This document shows positions 12,478-24,625 of a DNA stretch of 64,000 nucleotides, one piece after another. This DNA comes from Mesostigma viride (taxonomy: Eukaryota; Streptophyta; Mesostigmatophyceae; Mesostigmatales; Mesostigmataceae). The notes under the pieces are model-generated. The model saw nothing but the letters and a program-made list of their open reading frames with translations, was not told the DNA's origin and ran no database searches. Where the stretch lies: contig RPFO01000041.1 of the NCBI GenBank assembly GCA_009746045.1, positions 7,534,613 to 7,598,612 of the forward strand, read 5' to 3'. A program made the position numbers and the translations under genes. Every line of letters begins with the position of its first letter. Position 1 is the stretch's first letter.

Positions 12478-12783
12478 GGAATATATATATTTAAAAATAT
12501 AATTACTTACAGCAGAGTGAAATCACTCAAACCAAAGCAAACGCCCAGCTATAAACCTATGTACAGAGCCATGTCAAAGCTCTATACTACGATAAGACCA
12601 ATGGAAACGCCTAACGGGAGGAACCTAATAGCCCTGCTGCACCGCAAAATCAGCCCGCGTACGGCGGAGCATGATGTCAGCCATGGCCCGAGTCAGCGCC
12701 ACCGACAAGCGCTGACGCCAATATGACGTCCAGGTCCGCGCCGACCATGGGGCCCGCTGGCCCTCCAGGTCCAGCCGGTCCAC
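12478..12783 (-). mobile_element. LINE 3' fragment (segment Y)
   Basis: Nearly identical to 24626-24932 and 25493-25795. On the minus strand it encodes the extreme C-terminus of the REL-endonuclease LINE (contains SYWRQRLSVALTRAMADIML) and its short 3' UTR ending in TATATATTCC. It starts abruptly at GGACCGGCTGG, the same boundary seen at 25793. It sits directly behind ORF1 in the opposite orientation. Confidence 0.7.
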
Positions 12784-12789
12784 AACACC

Positions 12790-13969
12790 GCGAACCCGCC
12801 AAATTTTGACATAAATTATTGTCCGGATTTCGTCCGAGATCTAGATTTTTCCCGCGCCGCGAGAGACGAAAACGACGAAAACACCCATGGCGGTCGAGCA
12901 TCAGCTAGCGTTCTGAAACCTGCGTCATTTCAGCCGCCTGAGGTGTCAAAACGAAGCTTACATCACGATTAATCCATGGAATAAGTTTGGAATGATATGC
13001 GCTGTGATTGCGACGAGGGCATTGAGCGGGACAAATATTTTTTTTGCAGCGCACAATTTTTTTCGCGAAATCCAGATTTCTCGGTGGTACGTGTCTCACG
13101 GTCCTGGATACGGGAGGAAACGAAAAACCCGGCACGATAGCTCAGCTTGTTCGTTATAATATTCCCGAAGAGGTTAGTGTTTTCGTTTTTTGAGTTTCGC
13201 TTTTAATTTTCCGGCATTTGCGTGAATAAACTGGGGGGTGCGAAATCCGTCTGTTTCTTGCGTCATGCAATGCATATCTTTATCGTCAGATAATTACCTC
13301 TTTAGGCTATGCCCGACCTTCCTATACTGCCAGCCTGCGGCAATAAGCCAGCAGGACATATGGCGTGCACGAGATTCCGCGCAAAGGTCCCTAATGGTCT
13401 CCCGGCTGTGCAATAAGTGCGGTAAAAACTGCGAAAATTGCTTATAATGCCTGTAGAAAGCTCTTTGCGACAGTGTTTTCCAAGCGAGTTTATCGTTCTT
13501 TTGACGCCAGATACAAAAGGCAAAGGGGGGCATCGTTTTTAATTAGTCGGCATGCGGTTTCGAGGTGTGATGGGCCGGGCAGAGGACCTCGCCACGACAC
13601 GCTGGGTTCAAGCTTCGCATCTCCCGGCAGCCATAAAGAAGCGCAGATTAAGCGAGGTGAGCGAGCTAGAGGGCCCAGGATCGCTGCTAACGCAAGGCAG
13701 CTTCTCAAAGGGTAGAGAGCTGGATTAATAAGACGTTCTCAAGTGCATTTTGCAGTGGTTATTGCCACCTCAAGTGTCCAGATATTTGCCCTCGTCTTTC
13801 TGATTTAAAGACTGTTTTAAAGAGGGATAGGATAACGTTTCCAACGTTTTTGCTCATTCATTAAAGTAAAGAAAGAGCCTTTTCAGTTGCTGACAACGAG
13901 ATGGAAGCTGCCTCATGCAAACTACCCATGCAACGCAAGTGATGCAACGTGAGGCCATGCATGGCTAAC
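12790..13969. other. No gene seen
   Basis: About 1.2 kb of non-repetitive DNA with small frames only and no RNA-gene structure that I could confirm. Confidence 0.45.
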
Positions 13970-14932
13970 GTTGACTTCATGCGTGAGTTGGGCAGGTGGC
14001 TGGCTAGGTGTGTGGCTGGCTAGGTGAACGGGGCGTGTATGGAGGGACCTGATGGTGCGGGCGTGCGAGGGCAAATGGGCGGGCACATGCCTGGCTGGTT
14101 TGGGTGTTGGGTGGTTAGGTGGTTTGGTGATCGGGTTGTTGAGTGGTTAGGTGGTTAGGTAGTTGTGTAGCTGGTTAATTGGTTGGTTGGTTGTTCAGTT
14201 GCCCTGGAAGTCTTGGGTGGGAGGCTTAGGCTGTAGATGCTTCAAGGGATTCCTAGACATGGGTGGGTTCAATGGCAGGTGGCTGGCTGAAAGGTGGATG
14301 CCTTGGTAAATGGCTGGCCGAGTAGCTGGGAGCACAGGCAGGTGGAGAGGGTGGGTGGATGGGTGGCTGGTCATGATGGGTAGACGAGTGTTAGGGTGAT
14401 CGGTTGTAGGCAGATGGCCAGGTGTCTGCGTGATGATAGGCTTTGGAGACTCCTAAGTGGGTGGGTAGTTAGATGTGTGAGTGAAACAATTGCATGGGTT
14501 TGAGGATGGTGGGTTAGTGGTTGGGTGGTTAGGGATGCGTGTGGGTGGGTGGGTTGGTGGATGGGCCATTGGTGGTTGGTGGCTGGTGGATGTGTAGATG
14601 ACTAGGTGTGGGTCGGTGGGCGAAGGGACGGGTAGATGGGCGGGTGGGCGCACAGATATGGATGCGTGGGTGGGTTTATGGTTGGGACCGACTCACCTGA
14701 TATCGCTGGTGAAGGGCTGTGCACGTTGGGGGTGAGGTGGGGGGTGGCTGGCTGAGAAAGTGCATGTGTGGGTGGGTCAGTGGGTATAAGGGTGGGGGGG
14801 CACTGAGTGGTTGAGTGGGTGGGTGGGTGGGTGGGTCAAGGGTGGGTGGCCGGATGGTGCATATGGGGCATGCTGGCTGGGTGTTTAGGTGGTTGGGTGG
14901 TTGGGTGGTTGGGTGGTTGGCTCATTGGATGG
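13970..14932 (+). repeat. Degenerate GGT/GGGT-rich low-complexity tract (left part)
   Basis: A long strand-asymmetric stretch of GGTGGGT, GGTTAGGT and GGCTGGCT words. Very similar sequence continues at 22338-22640 on the other side of the 7.4-kb CACTA-type element, suggesting the element inserted into one GT-rich locus. Confidence 0.75.
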
Positions 14933-14945
14933 CACTAGGAGCCGG

Positions 14946-15345
14946 GTGTTGACAAAGTGTGACAATGCTTGACATGTCAGGTTGACAAAGTGTGACAAAG
15001 TGTGACAAAGTGTGACATGTGGTGTGACAAAGTGTGACAAAAGCTATACAAATGTTGACAAAACCATGACATATCAGGTCGATTTTACAAGACAATTCTT
15101 GACAAATTATCAAGGTGAAAGTGTCAAAAAATGTCACACATTGTCAACGTCACGCATTGTCAACATGAGAGTGAGATTTTATCACATTTTATCACACCAC
15201 AATTAGTGACATTTGTGCACATTTATCACAACACAAACGTTGATATATCACAGACAATCCTGAAAATTTATCAGGACTATAAAACAGACAAAAAGTGACA
15301 AAAAGTGACAAAAAGTGACAAAAAGTGACAAAAAGTGACAAAAAC
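14946..15345 (+). repeat. Left subterminal TGACAAAGTG repeat array of CACTA-1
   Basis: Irregular TGACAAAGTG and TGTCAA words, ending in five to six perfect GACAAAAAGT units at 15288-15340. In CACTA elements such repeats bind transposase; here that is inference. Confidence 0.75.
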
Positions 15346-16079
15346 CAGTGAAATTTTTCTTTTTATTACAAAATAAGCATTACTTAATGCTGACAGCAAC
15401 AACGATTGTCTCGTAGGCAAAGTTCGGACGGCAGCCCATTGCGTTGCGTGCAGCCCGTTGTGAGCATGACTTCCACGGAAAGCTCTAAATGCTTGCAAAG
15501 AATTTGCAGGCAGCCGCCCGTTGGGTATATTGTGTGCAGCCGTCATTTGCGGATGTCATTTTGATTAAAAGCTCTCGACTCTCCTGTAAAACACAGAAAA
15601 AAGATGCAGAGGTGGAAATAACATCAATGTATACATGGTTGTTGTCAGTTGTGCAACATTAAAGAGGCAGATTACGTTAAAAAACCTGTACAAAAACTTC
15701 CCTCTCTTGCTGCAAATGCAAAGAAGAAAGCACTGATCTATTTGGAACAAAAAAGGTAGCTGCAGGCAAACATACACTGCGCAAAGAAAACACCTCATCA
15801 CACAGATTCAAAGACAAACCTGAGCAACCCGTGCATGGACCCTAGACGAGTCCGCCGGCTACGTCGATGACGACGATGGTGAGGATGCATATGGCACCAG
15901 AACAGCCGAGACTTCCTGCAGAAGAAAAACAAAAATTATGAATGTTTATTCGTAGTCAATAACAAATTTATTACGGTATCCATTGTGTACGAAATTTGGA
16001 GCATATGTTATGTTAATCGATTAGCTGCGCAAGCACACTTCCTTAAGAGGGCATAACGATTGCAAGGTGCTTAAAACCC

Positions 16080-17995
16080 ACCACAAGGAATTATAAAGCT
16101 GCCCCACCTGCCCCCCATGACAAGGAAAAACTAACCCATTTGCCTACCCCCATGACGCGGAATAATCTCCCCCCCATACCTGTCCCCCATGACAAGGAAC
16201 AAGCCCCCCTGCCTGCCCCCCATGACAAGGATTAAACCCCCCTGCCTGCCCCCCATGACAACGATTAACGCCCCCCGCCTGGCCCCCAATACAAGGAATA
16301 ATTACGCCCCCTACCTGCCCCGGGCATGACAAGGAATCATTGACCCCCCCTGCCTGCCCCCCACGACAAGGAACAACTAACCCCCGCTACCTGCCCCCCA
16401 CGACAAGGAATCATTGCCCCCCCCTGTCTGCCCCCCGTGACAAGGAATAATTAACACTCCCTGCCTGCCCCCCACGACAAGAATCATCCCCTCCCCTGCC
16501 TGCCCCCCACGACAAGAATCATCCCCCCCCTGCCTGCCCCACATAACAAGGAACACTTGACGCCCCCTACATGCCCCCCACGACAAGGAATCATTGCCCC
16601 CCCCTGCATGTCCCCCATGACAAGGATCAACTACCCCCCCTGCCTGCCCCTAATTACAAGGAAAAATTACCCACGCAGCCTGCCCCCCATGTGACAAGGA
16701 TTAGCCCCCTCTGCCTGAACCCCCATGACAAGGGATAATTACCCCCCCCCCGCCTGCCCCCCATGACAAGGAGTTACCCCCCCCCTGCCTGCCCCCCATG
16801 ACAATGAATCATTACCCCCCCTGCCTGCACCACATTACAAGGAATAATTAAGCCCCGGCCCCTGCCTGCCCCCCATGAAAAGGCAATCAACCCCCCCTGC
16901 CTGCCCCCCATGACAAGGAGTAACCCCCACCCCTGCCTGCCCCCCATGAAAAGGCAATCAACCCTCCCTGTCCGCAACAAGACAAATGTAAAAGAAAAAC
17001 AAAAATGATGAATGTTTGAAAGTAGTCGCCAACAGAAATATAACGCGGTCCATTGCTACAAGATTTAGAGCATATGCTCTGTTAATCATGTAGCTACAAA
17101 ATCGCCATTTCGTAAGGGAGGACAACTGACTGTGAGGTGCTTTCAATCCCATGACAAGAAATTTTTAAGCTTTTCTGCATGCCCCCATGACAAGGAATAA
17201 TTAACCTGTCCTGCCTGCCCCCATGGCAAGGAAAAATTATTACCCCCGCCTTCTCCCACCCCACGACAGGAAATCATTTACCTCCCCTGCCTTCCCCTCA
17301 TGACAAGGAATAAGAAACCCGTCCTGCCTGCCCCCCATGGACACAAGGAATCGTTAACCCCCCCTGCCTTCCCCCACCCCATGACAGGGAATCATTAACC
17401 CCCCCTGCCTTCGCCCACCCCACTACAGGGTATCATGAGCCCCCCCTGCCGTCCCCTCATGACAAGAACAATTAACCCGTCCTGCCTGCCCCCCATGACA
17501 AGGAATAAATGTATATGCAATGCGCCTGCCCCCCATGACAAGGAATAAGTAACCCGTCCTGCCTGCCTCCCATGACAAGGAGTGATTAACCCGTTCTGCC
17601 TGTCACCATAAAAAGGAATAATTCACCCGCCCTGCCTGCCCCCAAGACAAGGAATTACTAACCCGTCCCGCCTGCCCCCATGACAAGGAATAATTAACAG
17701 GTCCAGCCTGCCCCCATGACACGGAATAATTGACCCGTCCTGCCTGCCCCCATGACAAGGAATAAGTGACCCGTCCTGCCTGCCCCCATGACAAGGAATT
17801 ATTAACCCGTCCTGCCTGCCCCTAATGACAAGGAATAATTAACCCGCCCTGCCTGCCCCCATGAAAAGGAACAATTAACCCGTCCTGCCTGCCCCCCATG
17901 ACAAGGAATAATTAACTTGTCCTGCCTGCCCCCATGACAAGGAATAAGTAACCCGTCCTGTATGCCCCCATGACAAGGAATAATCCTCACCCCTC
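16080..17995 (-). repeat. Minisatellite, ~35-bp unit (two blocks)
   Basis: Roughly fifty imperfect units of the type CCTGCCTGCCCCCCATGAC + AAGGAATAATTAACC in two blocks (16080-16980 and 17150-17995), separated by ~170 bases of non-repeat DNA. Units vary in length and in CCCC runs. The minus strand gives open frames rich in HGGQAGG or SWGQAGR; I treat these as by-products. Confidence 0.85.
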
Positions 17996-18386
17996 GGCAA
18001 AAATGCCAGGTAAAGGGAGTTAAAAACAACAGGAGGCACTGCATGCGATTCCACCTACAGCACGGTGATATCCTTAGTATAGACCCTATGTATGGGATCG
18101 TAACCACTACTCACCACAAGTCTCAAGCAGGAGCCAGTCTCAGCCATTCGCGGGTAGGCCGCATGCCCGTCCGACGGTGTCAGTCACCCGCAAGTACACG
18201 CGCAAAATGGAAGAGGAAACGGCAACACAAATGTATACATATGATGACGAGCACGGAAAGCACCATGGTAATGAAAGCATTCAGAGAATACACATTAAAA
18301 TCTCTGAAATACGTGGCAAGCTTTACCCGCAACGAAACGGCCCTACACATTCGAGCACGGGATGCTAACTATATTCGTGTTGTTAG

Positions 18387-18474
18387 TTAAACCGTACGAC
18401 AAAAATTCGCTGACCGTGGTGCCGTTGAAGGAGCTTGGCGCGCTCCAGACGTCCTGTTCGAGCTGCGTTACAGC
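18387..18474 (+). other. Candidate internal exon in CACTA-1
   Basis: GCTAAC plus a T-rich run ending TTGTTAG precede 18387 (branch point and acceptor-like), and GTAAAG follows at 18475 (donor-like). The 88 bases between read in one frame as LTVVPLKELGALQTSCSSC-containing peptide. An alternative plus-strand frame stays open to CGGTGAGT near 18676. Two competing frames mean the true structure is uncertain. Could be part of the element's own gene. Confidence 0.25.
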
Positions 18475-18699
18475 GTAAAGAGCTGCTTGGCTCAGGACTG
18501 CACACGTTTCTCCCTCAATGGCTACCACCATGTCCTAGCTCAGCATACATACATCGACAGTGCACCTACATCGTTACTGATAGCGGTTGCTGAAGAAATC
18601 ACATCACTTCGAGGGCCTGCAACATCTCTTATTGCACAATCTTGGATGGCGCTCACTGCTTACATAGAACTTCGGTGAGTGGCCCCGTTGCTCGAGCCC

Positions 18700-21212
18700 T
18701 CTCTGCCCGGCGGCCGGCGCTAGCCCCAAGCACTAACCGTAGACATGGTTTTTCCTGCGCGCAACACCTACTTCTGCCTTCGTTGAACGCTGGCCTTTGG
18801 CGCAAACTTTGAATTTTGGGAAAGGATGCTGACGGGCAACTGTTGCGCAATGCAGTTTTTCCGGGTACGGCCGCTCCCTGAATGGTACGGCGATCAAGGA
18901 CGCGATTACGCCAGCAGCAAGCGATCCCAACCAAGCGATACTGTAGAGTGACGACTGTTTCTCTACCACTGGTAAATACTCGTCATAAGTACTTTTACTT
19001 AATTTACTGGACGTCATCTGATGGCTGTCGGATGACTGGCATGGCCAGGGCATGGCCACAAACTTACGGACCGCCGATAAGAGTCAGCAGACTGACAGAC
19101 GGCCGCAAATGCGTGGACAATACTAATAGACGACGCCAACTATCGTCTTGCGCAAAGTCTTGCAAGCTTGTGCAAGTGATTCCCGTGGTGGCGACTTGCG
19201 ACTTGCGCGGGTGTTCCCGTTGAAGCTAAACGATGACAAACGAAAGACGTGCTTGTGCTCCAAGGAAAAGCTTGTGGCCGGGGAAGGTGGAAGACGGAAG
19301 CTACGCCAAGGCTCGCAGCCAAGGTGGGAATTACATGCTGTGACTTTTTCAGCAATGGCGGTATGGTAGGAACGAATAACTACATATAAGGAATAGGATC
19401 ATAGACTCACTGATGACCGTCATGATTTTCTTAGCAATTAAATCGCCGTCCTTGATGAAATTTATCTAGCTAGCTCGGAGGGCCAGAAGAAGCCATCGGG
19501 GGAGAAACACAGCCAGGATCTAGAATTAAGTTGTCATCGATCTGTTCGCTGGTAGGCACAGCGCCATTCGGACATCCAGAAGCTAACCCACTCTTAACCG
19601 TTTGAGGTGAGTAAGTAATTCTTCGTCCGAAATACTGACAGTCTTGCATCGACTTGAACACGCCGTACGCACGTGACATTCTCGTGCATTGCCCTAGGGC
19701 CCACCGCCCATGATGCTACATGGGCCGCCCAGAGTTTCCCGCCAAGTTAGCCATGCTCGCAGTACATTCATTTTCTCCTAGATACACAAGGTCAATTGTA
19801 CTATTCAAACCAAATCTGGTTCAATTCTTATGAAAGGCATCGATATCAAGGAGACAACCAGCGCATGGGAGAATCCGGACCATGGTAACTCGAGCCTGCC
19901 GATGTGTACAGGTTGCGTCACGTGCTTATGAATTAGGTATTTAAATAATGTACAGGTTGAGCGTATCATGTATGCCACGGTCTGCTATTGCGTCACTTTC
20001 CTTCTTTTCACAAACTTCCGTTGTTTAAGCTAACGGTTCTCCATACATTCGTATGTTGCATCTGTGCTGCCATTTCGATGTCAATTTCGCGCGTGTACTT
20101 GTGATGCCTGATACCGTTGGACTTGCACGTGGCCCCATCGCATGTGGCAGCGGCGTGGTCGGCTGTCCAGCGCGGCCAATTTTTTTATGGTGAGCAACTG
20201 TCATCATTCTTCATCTAGTGTCCATTCACGAAGCTGTAAACATGCTGTGCGTTGCAGCCACCATTGGATGTCCGCATTGTAATTCAGTCCAGGGGCACCC
20301 AAAGGCCTTCGGGACTTGATAATGATGTTTTATCGGTTGCAATTCCCTCATGGGAACGCCTTCTTTATTTGAATATTCAACTCCGGTTTGTTTGTTTGTT
20401 CGTTTGTTTAGTACTTTACAACGGTTCTACTGACTGTGCCGTTTAATAGTTCTTTGTGTTCTGGTATAGCCCAGCCGGCAGCACTGTTGTTACCGCCAAT
20501 GAAGCACAATTGTGAGCCGAAGAATTGTATTTCTTTGTTTTTAACGCTAAAGAGGCACATTGGAGAGCCAAAGAATGTACACTTTCTTTGTTTGTTTGGT
20601 AGCTAGAAAGCAGGCAGGAGAGCACACACGGGAATAATTTGTTTTCTGCATTCTTGTTTTATTGAGCGTTTGTAGGTGGTGATCCCTCCAGCATTAATAA
20701 TTGGAATTAAATGTAGCAGTTTGGAAAGTGTATTTTGTGCTTCCAGCTTCTATGCATATTTTTGGAGCCCTGCTTTTAGCTACAAATCATACGAACTCCT
20801 TTGCCGTTGGGAGACTCTTCTGTGAAATCCAGAAGCCTTGGTTGACATGCGTGGCATGGATAGATTTTTTCTTTCTTTCTTGCCTTAGTAGCGTCTTTTT
20901 GCTGATAATCACAGGATTTTTTCACCCACCCCCCCACACCCCCCACACCAAACGACTCCTTTCTCTGTCAACTTTAGTTATGATGCCTTCTACCTCGTTA
21001 GATTTTATTCGTACCCTGTACGGGGCATATATTCAGTTGATTGGCCTAACTTTTCCTTCGCATGGATCTGGCGTCAATCTTTCTTCTTTCTTTCTCAGAG
21101 TGCCGTATTCACCATAGTAGTGAGATTGCAAGAAAGTAGATCGTAAAGCATCCTGGCATCTTGGAGAAACTTTACAGCTCCCACTTGTTTTTTCGGCAGT
21201 TTGCAACGCAAC
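18700..21212. other. CACTA-1 interior, no gene recognised
   Basis: No recognisable transposase motif. 19830-19895 shares a block with 31285-31355 (GAGACAACCAGCGCA and ATCCGGACCATGGTA). T-rich TTTG repeats occur at 20388-20410. The 138-codon frame at 20701-21117 shows no family features. Confidence 0.4.
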
Positions 21213-21296
21213 GCTCTTCTCTAGGGATTCCTGGGGTTTCGCTGTTCTCCACATCTTGTGAGGTACATGGGACGAGTTAGGTGAGAATACCCGTCC

Positions 21297-21405
<109 letters not shown>

Positions 21406-21602
21406 CGCTATCTCACTTTCTCGGTCCTAAAATCAAGCCATTACTCACAAACAGCCACGCGACTGCTGTGCTCTCACGACGTCTCATTACACACAGCTGA
21501 TTTCGGGTATTCATCTCACTTAAGATCTTTGTGTGTTCCCTTTGCTGCTTTGCCGGATAACGCATGTATCCCTTGCATGCAGGCGATCTACCTAACACAA
21601 CC

Positions 21603-21719
21603 ATGGCGGACACATTGGCCAGCATGGCGGGGAGGGCACCTGCGGACACAGATTTTGTAGGCTCTGAGCCCTCGTCACATCGCTGTAGCACTGGACATTG
21701 TCATGCGATAAATTTCTAG
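21603..21719 (+). other. Conserved short frame in CACTA-1 right arm
   Basis: ATG follows an acceptor-like CTTGCATGCAG. The 38-codon frame contains [20 protein letters not shown] and ends INF-stop. The paralogous copy near 49175-49271 keeps [20 protein letters not shown] and ends VNF-stop, but its upstream part is shifted by an insertion. Possibly a terminal exon of the element's gene; function unknown. Confidence 0.3.
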
Positions 21720-21989
21720 AGAGTCCATTTTTTTCAGCAATGATCGCTGGGACAGCCCTATGACGGATGTTATACTGCATTTGTGAGATGCTTGCGGTTG
21801 TACATCTTGCACGCCACCCTCGGACTGTGATTGAGTGCACTCTTCATTCATGTGTTTTGTCAGTAAAGTTTGTCATGCTAATGTAATGCAGAAAACCGCA
21901 ATTCAGGCAGCAAGGCAGCAGCCATATTGATTTTAATGAAGTAAGTTTACCTGTGCGTGGTGTTGATTTGTCAGTTTGCTATGCCTTTG

Positions 21990-22320
21990 TTTATCGTGTT
22001 GACATTTTGTCATGTTGACATTTGTTGACATTTTTCTTGCGTTTGGCCTGCGTTTGTAAACGTCTTGACATTTGTTGACAAATCACCTTGGCTTGTCAGT
22101 GTTTTGACATTTGTTGACATATACATAAAGTTGACATGTCAACGATTGTCAACGTTTTGTCAACATTGTCAACATTCTGTCAAGTTTTGTCAAGCTGTTG
22201 ACATTTTTTTGTCTAGTTTTGTCACACTTTGTCACACTTTGTCAACAATTTGTCAACAAGTTGTCACACTTTGTCAACAAGTTGACAATTGTTGACAAAA
22301 ATTTGTCACACTTTGTCAAC
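21990..22320 (-). repeat. Right subterminal TGTCAA/TGACA repeat array of CACTA-1
   Basis: Dense GTTGACATTTGTTGACA and TTTGTCACACTTTGTCAAC words leading to the right TIR; inverted relative to 14946-15345. The same kind of array precedes the right end at 52638. Confidence 0.75.
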
Positions 22321-22337
22321 ACCCGGCTCCTAGTGGG

Positions 22338-22640
22338 GTGAGTGCTTCCTTATTACCTATTATAGGTGTGTGGGTTGCAAGCGCAGGTGCCTTGCTGGGT
22401 GGGTGAATGTCCAAGTGGGTTGGTTAAGGTGGTTGGGTGCCTAGGTGCATGCGTGGTTATATAAGGTGGGTTAGCACGTGCACGGCTGGCTGGCTGGCTT
22501 TGGTCACTAGGTGGGTGGACGTGTGGGTGGCTGGGTGCACGGGCGCGCAAGAGTGTAAGCAGTTCATTGGGTGGGTGACCAGGTGGCTGCATGGGTGGGT
22601 TACTGCATGGGTGGCTCGGTGCCCACAAAGCACAAGATTT
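22338..22640 (+). repeat. GGGTG-rich tract, right flank of CACTA-1
   Basis: GGTGGGTG and GGCTGGCTGG words like 13970-14932, presumably the other half of the locus split by CACTA-1. Confidence 0.6.
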
Positions 22641-23637
22641 GGAGACATGGGATATGCCAATACCATATCACGTGAGCATACGTGGATGCCAGGTGACATG
22701 TGCCAGCGGCTGGGTGTCACTTCACCTTGATGTTCGCTCGGCATGTTCTTGACATGTATTACACGTATATATCACGCATGGTGCGTGTTGGTAGCAACCA
22801 AATGGCTGTGTTCTAGTGACGTGGCATGTATTGTCCACCTTTCCTTCCCATTTTGCAATGTGCCAAGTAGTTTAAAGGTATGGTGTTATGGGGTATATAT
22901 GGACGTGCACTGCGCATCACAGCAATGTGGCATACTGGCAATGTCTACCTTACATTATACATTCTGCTAGCTATGGTCACCACTCAGGCATTCACATGCC
23001 CCAAGGTTTTGCACGCTGTTTGTACTAGTCATTCTTGAGTTGCCTGCAAAGAATTAACATGATGTGCCCTAGCTTGGGGAGTGTCTTGGTGGTTAGTGTT
23101 GTTAAAATTGTGATAAAAAAGAGCCAAAATGGTGACAAATGCAGGCAAATGTCACCATTTTGGGCTCCGTATGATCTGAATTTTTGCACATGAATTGTGG
23201 GGACCCTGTGTCAGGTGTTGGCATGATGACAATAGGTTTGGGTGTCATTCTGACATTATTTGGATTTAATATTAATTAAAAATTGCCATTTACGACAAAT
23301 GCTAGCACTATTTTGCTAGCATTTGTCACTAAATAGGGCTCCGAATGCCCTAGAACTTTGTACAAGGTCAGAACAACTCGTATTCGTCACCCTTGCAAAG
23401 TTACAGCATAATCTGATATCAATTATTGTTGCTATGCAAGTGCAAGTGGTTTAGGTGGCCAGTTTTGGCCTTGGATCTGGAGTTAACTTAAGCAGGGAAT
23501 ACCACGTAAACTTAACATTTTGACTCAACTACTCCACCACTAGCCAGACACATCCCGGGGAGTTGTGGGATCCAATCCTAGGTCAATCCAACCATAAACT
23601 TGCCATGGGCCAGAATTTATGTAAAAAAAAGGCCATT
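22641..23637. other. No gene; two diverged hairpins
   Basis: Two inverted repeats at 23121-23167 and 23291-23328, each containing GACAAATGC ... GCATTTGTC-like arms or the GGTGACA/TGTCACC equivalent and each followed by GGGCTCCG. No coding frame. Confidence 0.5.
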
Positions 23638-24606
23638 TCAAGGTGTTGTGTCCTCCCGGAGCCGGCAACACTCCTTGAAGAAGGCGGAGGTCAGGGGCCC
23701 CATGGCCCCAAACTCCTCCAGGACAAAGGGCACCACACGATGGTGCCCGACGTCGCCGTAGGCCAGGAGCTTGGCCCGCTCCGCCCGGTCCGCCGTGTAA
23801 CCTGCCGTGAGGGAGGCCCCAGCCACGTGGCTAAGAGCCAAGGGCCGCGCCACCGAAACGTCAATAAGCAGATGCCGGCCACCCCCCTCAAAGTCCAGCA
23901 CCACGATGTCAGGCCGGTGGTTGGGGGAATAGAAGGCAGCGCCATCCGCATCCTCGGACCGGATGTTCGCGTGGGGGAAAACCGACCGAATCATGGCGAG
24001 CACCACCGTCAGGAGGACAGTGTGCAAATACAAATACCAATTCTGATTCTGTTGGCCCCCCATGCAGGCAAGGTAGTGAGTCCCCGTGGGATCCAGCGGC
24101 TGCCCACAGCTACCACAAGGCCGCCCGGCCGGAACAAGAGGCTGCGGGGCAAATAGCTGGTGCCGGAGCGCCACCGAGTAGTGGCTGGGAGCCAAGGCGA
24201 ATGGGGGGGCCATGGGAAGAGCACGAAGGTACGCCGAGCCCACACTCCGCAAGGAAAGCGAGAACAGCCACGCACGTCCCTGGGCGTTGAGGTCCGCGAA
24301 AAGAGCAATCCAATCAGCCGTGTGCAGAATACCCGCGTAGGTTTTCTGGTGTTTATCGATGACGCGAGCAGGGAATGCGGCGGGAGATTGAACGGAGGCG
24401 ACCGAGGGAGTGCCGCGAGGGAGGTGGCGCTGTGCCGCCTGAGCGGCACGGATGGGAGAACAGGCCTGCTGGATCTCAGCATAGGCCTCCTGGATGGCGG
24501 TGACGAAGGGCAAAGGGCTGCTGGGGTCCAGGAGGTCAGGCGCTGCCGTTGCCAAAAGGGGCAGGAGCCGGCAGCTTTCCGCCCACGACTGAGCGACGGA
24601 GCCCAA
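23638..24606 (-). pseudogene. LINE C-terminus with restriction-like endonuclease domain (copy 1)
   Basis: A 322-codon minus-strand frame. Near the middle is CGSCGQPLDPTGTHYLAC, a C-x2-C-x9-H-x3-C knuckle. About 50 residues on is RPDIVV ... HLLIDVSV, the R-PD ... D signature of the PD-(D/E)XK-type endonuclease at the C-terminus of R2/NeSL-type LINEs and of green-algal Dualen elements. This nuclease nicks target DNA to prime reverse transcription. The RT domain is missing. The frame ends after LRED where the sister copy continues, so copy 1 lacks segment Y. Bases 23653-24208 appear identical to 24933-25488. Confidence 0.75.
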
Positions 24607-24625
24607 AAATGCTGCTGGGGCCAGC

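Noticed and set aside
16080-17995. Possible CRISPR-like array
   Set aside because: Units are contiguous and imperfect without constant repeat/variable spacer structure, no cas genes, and the genome is eukaryotic; it is a minisatellite.
20701-21117. 138-codon hydrophobic frame
   Set aside because: T-rich DNA makes membrane-like peptides by chance; no start context or family pattern.
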